Under the pieces are notes generated by a model. That model ran no database searches, was not told where the DNA came from, and saw nothing but the letters and a program-made list of their open reading frames with translations. Made by a program: the position numbers and the translations under genes. From positions 1 through 64,000 of the forward strand of contig JADLDY010000004.1 of assembly GCA_020846435.1 (NCBI GenBank): DNA of 64,000 bases, in the 5' to 3' direction. Positions 42,010 to 49,004 of this stretch are shown here, one piece after another; position 1 is the stretch's first letter; each line of letters opens with the position of its first letter. The stretch is from Deltaproteobacteria bacterium (GTDB lineage Bacteria > Desulfobacterota > GWC2-55-46).

Positions 42010-44331
42010 TTAAAGGCTTTTAGGCTTCTCATGTATCTTTTCCGACCAGGCCCCAAACTCCCCGCCCAGGGCTTTTAATTCCTTCAACGCCTCTTCTTCA
42101 CTGTCCTTCATGCCAAGCCTTGAGTAGCTCGCCGCGAGCCTGTAAAGGGCCCACGACCTGGCGTCTGTGTCTTTTTGATCGGCGGCCTCAAGCCCTTTTT
42201 TGTAGGCATCTGCCGCGCCCTTATAATCGCCGGAGGCGAACCTGGCGTCCGCGCCTGAGAGCCACGCGGCTGACGCCGCCTCTTTTTCGCCCTTGCCTGA
42301 GTATGTACGGGCCGCGCTCTCGAAGTTGACTGAAGCCTCTCTGGCGTTCCCGGTCCTGGCTAACGACGCCGCCTTCATCGAGGCGAGCGCCGGGTCTCCC
42401 GCGCTGTTCGCGACAAGCGCGCTCTTCGCGTAGTCCTTGTTCGTGAAGGCCAGCCTCGCGCTGAGCCGCTCGATCTCGGAGAGCCTCTTTGATTTCGGGA
42501 ACCTAGTGCCAAAGGCCTTGATGAGCCTGCCCGCCGAGTTGGTGTCAGACTGGTCGAGATATGTAGAGGCCAGAAGGAGCATCGCCTCTTCGGCAATCTC
42601 GCCGCCGCCGATCTTGACCGCGGTATCGAACTGCTTCACAGCCTCATTAAAAAGGCCGAGCGCATGGAACGACCTGCCCATCTTGAGGCTCATCTCGGCC
42701 TTCTTTCCGAAAGGCATGCTCATCCTGGATTCCGTGTAGAGCTTGACCGCGCCTAAGTGGTCCTCTTTCAATATCAGCGAATTGACCCATCCGTAAAAAA
42801 GAGTGGAAGAGACCCTGAGCATGTCCTGCCTCAGCGGGCTCGTGGGGTATCTCGACTGGAACCGCGCCATGTCCTCGTAGGCTTCTCTGAACCTGCCGAG
42901 CGCCATGCGAGTCGTGATGAGCCTCATGTGCGTTATCGCGGAGGCGTCAAAGCTGCCGTTGGAGACCATCTCGTAGATCTTCTCGGCCTTTTCGAGTTCT
43001 TCCCTCGTCGCCATCACATAGTAAGCGTCAGCGAGCGAAAGCGAGGCCGCTGCCCACGGCTCTCCCTTGAGCTTTTCCTTTGTCCTCGAATACAGCTCAA
43101 TTGCTTCCTTTCTTTTGCCTTCGAGGAAGTAGGCGTCCCCCTCCTTGAGGAGGAGATAGACGCTGACAAACGCTTCATTGGGGTATCTGGCCTTGAGAGT
43201 GGCGTATATGTAGCGGGCCTCCTGAAAGTTTCCCTTCACGAGGTGCATGTCAGCGAGCCCGAGAGTGCTTATGGGGTCGAGGTCAGCGGCGCCTTTTTCA
43301 AGGCTGCCAAAGGTCTGCCACGCGAGGTCAAGCTCGCCCTTGATTATGCAGGAGTTCGCGAGCCAGGGCTTGGCCTCAGTGTAACCGGCGTCGAGAGCGC
43401 TCTTGAACCTGTCCTTTGCCTCCGAGTATTTGTGATCGAAGAACAGGAGCCTCGCCTTCCTGAAGGCGGCAAGGGACTTGAACTCTGCATTTTTAGATAT
43501 TTTCGCGGCGAGCGTGTAATAGCCTGAGGCCTCCGGGAAAAAGCCTCTCTTTTCAAAACGCTCGGCAAGGATGAAGTAGCCGAAAGCCTTTATTACCGGG
43601 TCGGAGAGCGCCCTGAGCTCGTTCTCGACAGCCGATGCCTGCCCTTCGTTAGTGTAAAAATCCATTACGCTGGCGAGCGCGTGCGCTTCATGGCCTCGGC
43701 TTTCGGACTTGAGCTTCGAGATGACGACATTAAAGGCGGAAATAGCCGAATTCCTGTCGCGCACATCCATGTTGAAAGAGGCCCTGAACGCCTCGGCAGA
43801 GCCGTCCGAGTACATACCGGCCCTGAGCGAGTCTACAACCTTTTTCCTGTAAACCCACCTCCACGAGTCGTTGAAGGCAAATACTCTGGAGGCGTCCTGC
43901 TCCATGAGAACGGCCTTCATGTGCGGGTCGAGCTCGGCCTTCTTTCCGTAGCCGGGGGGCGGATATACGTCGAGTATCACCCTGAACGGGCCGGCCTTTA
44001 CGGTCTGGGTGACCTTGGAGCCGGGCGGTATGGAGACTTCGAGAGAGGCGTACTCTCCTTCAGGGTCGCTCTCCTGCCTGAAGTTCCTTACCTTTATGGC
44101 TTCAGTGCCGGGGAGTTCCTTGAGAGGCTTGACAATGATATCCCTCATCCTGAGGACGACCCTTTCGTCTTCCTTGTCGGCTGTAAGGGTTATGTCCTGT
44201 GAGACGATGATGGTGAGCCTGTGGAATTCCTTGTGTTCGTAGGCGCGCATGGCGACTATCTCAGCCGCCCAGGCAGACCTGGCGAAAGAAAGGATGAGAA
44301 CGATTAAAAATAAGGTTTTGAGCAAGCGCAT
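42010..44331 (-). CDS. Exported AMIN-like/TPR protein heading the flrBC operon
   Basis: The 773-residue protein has a Sec signal peptide (about 1-22). An AMIN-like beta domain follows (about 25-135; HKEFHRLTIIVSQDI, then GPFRVILDVYPPPGYG). The remainder is tetratricopeptide-like helical repeats. AMIN domains usually target proteins to peptidoglycan or secretins, and TPRs bind partner proteins. It precedes flrB by 13 bases, so an envelope-localised scaffold is made together with a cytoplasmic kinase. It could report or support flagellar assembly in the periplasm, which is inference. No function has been assigned to such proteins as far as I can say. Confidence 0.85.
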   Translation of the reverse strand: MRLLKTLFLIVLILSFARSAWAAEIVAMRAYEHKEFHRLTIIVSQDITLTADKEDERVVLRMRDIIVKPLKELPGTEAIKVRNFRQESDPEGEYASLEVSIPPGSKVTQTVKAGPFRVILDVYPPPGYGKKAELDPHMKAVLMEQDASRVFAFNDSWRWVYRKKVVDSLRAGMYSDGSAEAFRASFNMDVRDRNSAISAFNVVISKLKSESRGHEAHALASVMDFYTNEGQASAVENELRALSDPVIKAFGYFILAERFEKRGFFPEASGYYTLAAKISKNAEFKSLAAFRKARLLFFDHKYSEAKDRFKSALDAGYTEAKPWLANSCIIKGELDLAWQTFGSLEKGAADLDPISTLGLADMHLVKGNFQEARYIYATLKARYPNEAFVSVYLLLKEGDAYFLEGKRKEAIELYSRTKEKLKGEPWAAASLSLADAYYVMATREELEKAEKIYEMVSNGSFDASAITHMRLITTRMALGRFREAYEDMARFQSRYPTSPLRQDMLRVSSTLFYGWVNSLILKEDHLGAVKLYTESRMSMPFGKKAEMSLKMGRSFHALGLFNEAVKQFDTAVKIGGGEIAEEAMLLLASTYLDQSDTNSAGRLIKAFGTRFPKSKRLSEIERLSARLAFTNKDYAKSALVANSAGDPALASMKAASLARTGNAREASVNFESAARTYSGKGEKEAASAAWLSGADARFASGDYKGAADAYKKGLEAADQKDTDARSWALYRLAASYSRLGMKDSEEEALKELKALGGEFGAWSEKIHEKPKSL

Positions 44332-44339
44332 GTGGGCAT

Positions 44340-44363
44340 CCGTAGTTTTTTCTGGTACTACGG
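44340..44363 (-). promoter_or_regulatory. 5'-leader stem-loop of the AMIN/TPR-flrBC mRNA
   Basis: Perfect 7-bp arms CCGTAGT and ACTACGG enclose a 10-base loop ACCAGAAAAA on the minus-strand transcript. They span about +2 to +26 of the predicted sigma-54 mRNA, 8 bases before the ATG. No Shine-Dalgarno sequence is visible between stem and start. It could stabilise the mRNA or limit translation. Confidence 0.6.
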
Positions 44364-44375
44364 ACAGGATACAGA

Positions 44376-44391
44376 AGCAACAAGCGTGCCA
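44376..44391 (-). promoter_or_regulatory. Consensus sigma-54 promoter for AMIN/TPR-flrB-flrC
   Basis: The minus strand reads TGGCACGCTTGTTGCT, an exact match to TGGCACG-N4-TTGCW. The start is predicted at about 44365. It means flrBC is itself sigma-54 dependent, so another activator must act first. The NtrC-type gene just upstream (44544-45968) is the natural candidate. Confidence 0.9.
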
Positions 44392-44476
44392 AGGGGGATT
44401 GACGGCCGGAGGAAAGAGCTTTAGATTCTATAAAAAGCTGATATAAATCAGAAGGTTAGCAGATAAAAGAAAGATG

Positions 44477-44531
44477 CTTTCTGAAGGAAGCAGAAAGGCG
44501 AGTCCTGGCAGCCGCAAGAGCTGACAGGACT
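44477..44531 (-). terminator. Tandem stem-loops after the NtrC-type regulator
   Basis: The first stem pairs 44520-44531 with 44501-44512 (11 of 12 pairs, seven-base loop). The second pairs CTTTCTG with CAGAAAG (44477-44497), and a T-rich CATCTTTCTTTTATC follows on the minus strand. Neither is followed by a clean T-run, but together they plausibly end the regulator transcript. Confidence 0.6.
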
Positions 44532-44543
44532 ATCATGTCAAAA

Positions 44544-45968
44544 TCATGACCCGACGATATCAGCCGCCTCGGCCGTATCCGGAGCGTCGAACTGGTCAAG
44601 GAGCCCCTTTCTCTTCATCTTCTCGATGAGGGTCGTCCTGTTGAGGCCGAGGTACTCGGCGGCCTTCTTCTTTATGCCGTTGACCCTCTGGAGGGCGCTG
44701 ACGATAAGCTCGCGCTCGTAGTTGTCGACAGCCTCGTTGAAATCAAAGCCTTCGTCCGGGAGGACCACCTGCGTAAATGACGCGCTGCTCGCGGAGAGCC
44801 TTATCTTCTCGGGCAGGTCCCTGGGGGTGATGAAGCTCCCCTCTTCCTTGAGCACGACGAGCCTCTCAATGAGGTTTTCAAGCTCTCTTATGTTGCCGGG
44901 CCACTCATGGGCCTCGAGCGACCTCAAGGCGTCAGAGCTCACGCCCTTTACCGTCCTCTTCTTTCTTTTCGCCATCTTCTCTATGAAATGGTCGACAAGC
45001 ACAGGGATGTCCTCTTTGCGGTCACGCAGCGGCGGCAGATGGATGGGTATTACGTTGAGCCGGTAGTACAGGTCGTTCCTGAACTTTTTCTCCTCAACGG
45101 CCTTTTCAAGGTCCTGGTTTGTCGCCGCGACGACCCTTACGTCAACCTTTATAGTAGACCGGCCGCCTACCCTCTCGAATTCCTTCTCCTGAAGGACCCT
45201 CAGTATCTTGACCTGGAGGCCGGGGCTCATGTCCCCTATCTCGTCAAGGAATACCGTGCCCTGGTCAGCGGCCTCAAAACGGCCTATCTTGGTCGCTATC
45301 GCGCCGGTGAACGCACCTTTTTCATAGCCGAAAAGCTCGCTTTCAAGGAGGTCTTCGGGAATGGCCCCGCAGTTAATCGGGACAAATGGCTTCTTGCTGC
45401 GCGTACTGCCGTAGTGCAGGGCCCTCGCCACAAGCTCCTTGCCAGTGCCGCTCTCGCCGAGTATGAGCACCGTCGAGTCGGTGTCAGCCACCTTGTCTAT
45501 GAGGTCCCTTACCTCCTGGATCACTACGCTCGTGCCGAGTATGGCAGTCGTGCAACCCTTTTTTATCTCGTCTTTGAGCTTGGAGTTCTCCTCTTTCAAT
45601 GAATGAAGCTCTATCGCCTTCTCGAGCGTTACAAGGAGTTCATCCTTGTTAAGAGGTTTCTTGAGGTAGGTGAACGCGCCGACGCGCATGGCCTCGACTG
45701 CCGTCTCGACGGACGCGTACCCGGTGAGGACTATGCAGGCCGTGTCAGGGGAAGCGGCCTTTACCGCGCGGATGACGCCGATGCCGTCAGTGCCGGGAAG
45801 GCGCAGGTCGGTTATGAGTATGTCGAAGCTGGCCTTTGACGCGGCCTCGATGCCGGTTTCCCCGTTTTCGGCCGTCGTGACCTTGTAGCCGTTCATCTCG
45901 AGTATCTCTTTCAGGGATTCCCTGATGTACTCTTCGTCCTCGACAAGCAAAATAGTGCTGATACCCAT
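44544..45968 (-). CDS. NtrC-type sigma-54 activator, likely top-level flagellar regulator
   Basis: From the ATG at 45968 (AGGAG about 8 bases upstream) the protein is 474 residues. It has a complete receiver ([12 protein letters not shown]; acceptor Asp in [13 protein letters not shown] in VLTGYAS; K in LKKPL), an AAA+ domain with GESGTGKE and GAFTGA, and a Fis-type helix-turn-helix ([20 protein letters not shown]). It has its own sigma-70 promoter with exact -35 and -10 boxes and lies just upstream of the sigma-54-dependent flrBC unit. The position fits the role played by FlrA/FleQ, but unlike those it keeps an intact phosphorylation site and so should answer to a kinase. That kinase is not adjacent. 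Confidence 0.88.
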   Translation of the reverse strand: MGISTILLVEDEEYIRESLKEILEMNGYKVTTAENGETGIEAASKASFDILITDLRLPGTDGIGVIRAVKAASPDTACIVLTGYASVETAVEAMRVGAFTYLKKPLNKDELLVTLEKAIELHSLKEENSKLKDEIKKGCTTAILGTSVVIQEVRDLIDKVADTDSTVLILGESGTGKELVARALHYGSTRSKKPFVPINCGAIPEDLLESELFGYEKGAFTGAIATKIGRFEAADQGTVFLDEIGDMSPGLQVKILRVLQEKEFERVGGRSTIKVDVRVVAATNQDLEKAVEEKKFRNDLYYRLNVIPIHLPPLRDRKEDIPVLVDHFIEKMAKRKKRTVKGVSSDALRSLEAHEWPGNIRELENLIERLVVLKEEGSFITPRDLPEKIRLSASSASFTQVVLPDEGFDFNEAVDNYERELIVSALQRVNGIKKKAAEYLGLNRTTLIEKMKRKGLLDQFDAPDTAEAADIVGS

Positions 45969-46013
45969 GCGCTGGTCTCCTGGTGAAAAGCAAGAAAGGT
46001 GATTTTGTGATAC

Positions 46014-46043
46014 ATTATAGCTTAGCGAAGTGACCTGTGTCAA
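46014..46043 (-). promoter_or_regulatory. Sigma-70 promoter for the NtrC-type regulator
   Basis: The minus strand has TTGACA (46038-46043), an 18-base spacer and TATAAT (46014-46019), both exact consensus boxes. The start is predicted near 46007, about 40 bases before the ATG. It is back-to-back with the promoter of the plus-strand peptidase gene. Confidence 0.88.
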
Positions 46044-46077
46044 TATTTTGAACAGGGAGGGCATGCGAGAGCCCTGA

Positions 46078-46105
46078 TTGACAAAAAGAGGGCCGATGAT
46101 ATATT
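46078..46105 (+). promoter_or_regulatory. Sigma-70 promoter for the aminopeptidase gene
   Basis: TTGACA (46078-46083), a 16-base spacer and TATATT (46100-46105) lie about 38 bases before the ATG at 46143. The -35 box is exact and the -10 box matches 5 of 6. Confidence 0.7.
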
Positions 46106-46142
46106 GAAAACAGGAACTTCACTGGAAAAACAGGAGCCATCA

Positions 46143-47261
46143 ATGTATCAGGAAACGCTCGAAAGGATATTCAAGGTAAACCTCGGGGTCAAGGAGGACG
46201 AACGGGTCCTTGTATTCACGGACCTCATCGATGAGGACGAGGCGATATCAGACGATGAAAGAGGCAGGAGGGAGACGCTCGTGGGCATCACGCGGGACAT
46301 GGTAGAGGCCGGGGAAAGCCTCTGCCAGGTCGAGTACGTCGAGTTTACCGCCGCCGGGAGCCACGGAAACGAGCCGCCAAGAGAGCTCTGGGAAGCCTGC
46401 TTCGGAGAGCTCTGTGTCGCCATGCTCGAGGAAAAAAGCATATTCGGGCCCCTCCTCGCTAAACAGGCTGACCACGAGGCCCTTCATGAGGCTGAGGTGA
46501 TAATCGCAAAATTCGCTGTCTCTCCTGAGGCGATAATAGCCCTTTCGCACTACTCCACCTCGCACACGAGGTTCAGGGACTTTCTCACAAGGGTCAAGGG
46601 CACAAGGTACGCGTCCATGCCGCTCTTCGAGCGCTTCATGCTGGACGGCGCGATGACCGCCGACTGGAAAGAGGTCGAGAAGAGGACTAATAACCTCGTC
46701 TCGATGATCTCCGGGGCCGAGACGGTCATCATCACCTCGCACAACGGGACATCAATAAGCTTCTCGATAAAAGACAGGAATGTCCTGCCTGATACAGGCA
46801 TTTTGACGGAGAGAGGCTCCTTCGGGAACCTTCCCGCTGGAGAGGCCTTTCTCGCGCCTGTCGAGGGCACAGCAGACGGCATCCTAGTCTTGGAGTGGGC
46901 TCCTACTGGGAAATTTCACAACCCGGTCGAGCTTATCGTGAAGAAGGGACAGGTAGTGGAGGTCGTCGGCAAAGACGAATTCTCGAACGATCTGAGGGAA
47001 CGGATAAAAAAGAACCCGCTGTGCGCCAACATAGCCGAGCTCGGCATAGGCACGAACGACAAGGCATCAAGGCCTGACAACATCTTGGAGACCGAAAAGA
47101 TACTCGGCACAGTCCACATAGCTCTCGGCGACAACTCTTCATTCGGCGGCAAGGTGAGCGTGCCCTTTCACCAGGACTTCATCTTCTTCAGACCGAACAT
47201 GGAAGTCGTAAAGGGCGAGGACAAGATAGAGATACTCGTCGAGGGAGAGCCGAGGTTTTAG
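46143..47261 (+). CDS. M29-family (AmpT/AmpS-type) aminopeptidase
   Basis: This is the only plus-strand gene in the window. From the ATG at 46143 (AGGAG 7 bases upstream) it encodes 372 residues. An earlier ATG at 46104 falls at the -10 box and is unlikely. Metal-ligand segments of the M29 family are visible in order: Glu in PAGEAFLAPVEGTADG, Glu in AELGIGTN, His in GTVHIALGDNSSFGG and His/Asp in PFHQDFIF. These are broad-specificity cytoplasmic metallo-aminopeptidases that remove N-terminal residues. It is divergent from the flagellar regulator and ends about 50 bases before the MITE-like element. No link to motility is evident. Confidence 0.88.
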   Translation: MYQETLERIFKVNLGVKEDERVLVFTDLIDEDEAISDDERGRRETLVGITRDMVEAGESLCQVEYVEFTAAGSHGNEPPRELWEACFGELCVAMLEEKSIFGPLLAKQADHEALHEAEVIIAKFAVSPEAIIALSHYSTSHTRFRDFLTRVKGTRYASMPLFERFMLDGAMTADWKEVEKRTNNLVSMISGAETVIITSHNGTSISFSIKDRNVLPDTGILTERGSFGNLPAGEAFLAPVEGTADGILVLEWAPTGKFHNPVELIVKKGQVVEVVGKDEFSNDLRERIKKNPLCANIAELGIGTNDKASRPDNILETEKILGTVHIALGDNSSFGGKVSVPFHQDFIFFRPNMEVVKGEDKIEILVEGEPRF

Positions 47262-47310
47262 GGGAAAGTCCGTTTCTCGTGGCCGTGAGCCGTGAAAAAA
47301 ATTTCAGAAT

Positions 47311-47498
47311 ATGGTGCGCGCAGCGCACCCTACCCTGCTTAACAGTGGCTTTAAAAGGGGGTACGGTCATCTGCATTCGCACCTAGATGGACATATGAAA
47401 TCTCCGGAGTATCATAATATTAATAATTATTCGGCTGACACGTACACGTACAAGTGCATGGGCACTTGCAGTCTCGTAGGGTGCGCTGTGCGCACCAT
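47311..47498. mobile_element. MITE-like element with 23-bp terminal inverted repeats
   Basis: A 188-bp segment is bounded by inverted repeats 47311-47333 and 47476-47498, which agree at 22 of 23 bases. The outer sequence is ATGGTGCGC and the inner end GCGCACCCTAC. The interior is AT-rich, codes for nothing obvious, and contains a second perfect stem (CAAGTGC/GCACTTG at 47451-47468). The right end abuts the stop codon of the CDF gene exactly. No target duplication is evident and no transposase is present in the window, so it would be mobilised in trans. It lies between convergent genes and could also act as a two-way terminator. Confidence 0.75.
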
Positions 47499-48113
47499 CT
47501 AAACCCTCTTCAACTCCCCTGCTGCCCTGAATATCACATGAAAGGCCGAGCGCAAAAAGAGCGCGGCGATTCCTAATCCAACTATTATATCAGGCCAGCC
47601 TGAGGATAAAAGCCACACCAGCGCGCCAGCGACAAGGACCGAGCAGTTGGCGATGATATCGTTCCTCGAGCAGAGCCAGACCGAATTCATATTGATGTCG
47701 TCAGAGCGGTGCCGCCACAGGAGCCAGAGGCAGACGGAATTGGCGAAAAGCGCGAGCCCTCCGACTATGCCTATCGCCTCGGCAACCGGCGTGACAGGGT
47801 AGTAGAACTTGTAGACAGCCTCAGCGAAAACGACCAGGCCGAAGCCCGCCATTATGAGCCCCTTGAACAGGGCTGAGAGAGAAAGCCAGCGGCCGCCCTT
47901 GCCGAGCACATAGAGCGAGAAACCGTAAACGAGCGTGTCGCCGAGCATGTCGAGCGAGTCGGCCATGAGGGCCGTCGAGGCGGCCCACAGGCCAGAGCCG
48001 CCCTCGACGAGGAACATCACGACGTTGATAGCGAGGACCGTCTTTAAAACCGAGCCCTGCCTCAGCCTCAGGGCATCCAGCTCGCAGGACTTGTCTTCGC
48101 AACAGTCAGCCAT
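47499..48113 (-). CDS. Short CDF-family-like cation transporter
   Basis: The 204-residue protein has a Cys-containing N-terminus (C4, C5, C10), about six membrane helices and no cytoplasmic C-terminal domain. The second helix has the CDF motif D55-x3-D59 (SLDMLGD). The fifth has D152-x3-N156 (RNDIIAN) where zinc CDFs have HxxxD, so the transport site is altered and metal preference is open (Zn, Co, Fe or Mn types are possible). It starts 5 bases after the OB-fold gene ends. Its stop codon touches the MITE-like element. Confidence 0.85.
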   Translation of the reverse strand: MADCCEDKSCELDALRLRQGSVLKTVLAINVVMFLVEGGSGLWAASTALMADSLDMLGDTLVYGFSLYVLGKGGRWLSLSALFKGLIMAGFGLVVFAEAVYKFYYPVTPVAEAIGIVGGLALFANSVCLWLLWRHRSDDINMNSVWLCSRNDIIANCSVLVAGALVWLLSSGWPDIIVGLGIAALFLRSAFHVIFRAAGELKRV

Positions 48114-48118
48114 AGGCC

Positions 48119-48964
48119 TCAGGGTTTTACAGGTTGCGTTTCCTCAACGGAGTCTGCCGCACCGTCTTCCACCACTTCCATGAAGCTCGAGTCCTCGACT
48201 ATCACAGAATAAAAATACCCGAAGCCGAAGTCCTTGTCAGTGTCCAGCCTTCCCTCGGCTATGACAGTGTCTCCGACCTTGGCAGTGTCTTTGTTCGACC
48301 TGAAAACGAGCTTGTTCTTGCCCTTTGTTCCGGTCCCGTCCTGGATATGTACCCAGGTCATGCCCATGATGTTCTCGGAGACCTTGACGACCTCTCCGCG
48401 GACTTTTACAATCTCGCCCTTGAGCCGGTTCGCGTAACTGTAAATATCCTCGACGGTGTAGACCCCGTCAGCCGGAAGCGGCTCTTCTGCATCATCTTCC
48501 TCTTCATCCTGCTCGTCTGTCGCGTCTTCGTCGTCTTCAGGCGCGGCTTCTTCAGCAACGCTGGGCTCGTTCGCGCCGTATGTCATGCCTGAATGGATCT
48601 CGTCGACATTTTCTTCCTTGATGCCTGACGCGTCTTCATCGGCGGAGGTGGAATCCGGGGAGCCGTCATCAACTCCGCTCACGAAAAGTATCTTCTCGAA
48701 GGTGCGGTTCAAAGCCCGGCTCGTGAAGTTCGGCATCCAGACCTGCTCGTTGAAGCTCACCTCAGCGCCCTTTTCAACCGACGTCTGGGGCCCGGCTATC
48801 CAGAACTTCTCGCCATTCTCGTCGATGTTCAAATAGGTGTAGCCGCCGCCTGTTATCGCCTCGATGACTACCCCCCTGTGCTGCGCAGAAAAAGCCGGAG
48901 AGTACGAAGCCGTCACAGTCAGAAGAGCGGCGGCCGTTGACATGAATATTTTAGCGAGTCTCAT
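48119..48964 (-). CDS. Exported two-domain protein with OB-fold-like C-terminus
   Basis: The 281-residue protein has a Sec signal peptide (about 1-27). A small beta-rich domain follows (HRGVVIEAITGGGYTYLNID to about residue 105), then a very acidic Asp/Glu linker (about 108-168). The C-terminal OB-fold-like domain (about 170-265) includes GEIVKVRGEVVKVSENIMGM and WVHIQDGTGTKGKNKLVF. The OB part resembles nucleotide-binding tRNA_anti-like or secreted BOF domains. It lies between the TPR glycosyltransferase-like gene and the CDF transporter. The acidic linker could bind cations, but function is unknown. Confidence 0.8.
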   Translation of the reverse strand: MRLAKIFMSTAAALLTVTASYSPAFSAQHRGVVIEAITGGGYTYLNIDENGEKFWIAGPQTSVEKGAEVSFNEQVWMPNFTSRALNRTFEKILFVSGVDDGSPDSTSADEDASGIKEENVDEIHSGMTYGANEPSVAEEAAPEDDEDATDEQDEEEDDAEEPLPADGVYTVEDIYSYANRLKGEIVKVRGEVVKVSENIMGMTWVHIQDGTGTKGKNKLVFRSNKDTAKVGDTVIAEGRLDTDKDFGFGYFYSVIVEDSSFMEVVEDGAADSVEETQPVKP

Positions 48965-49004
48965 TTTTTTCTCCCTTTGGATTATTGCGTTGTTTTGAAG
49001 CTGT

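Noticed and set aside
47262-47310. Terminator for the aminopeptidase gene
   Set aside because: A run of seven A occurs but no stable GC-rich stem precedes a T-run. The MITE-like element downstream may end transcription instead.
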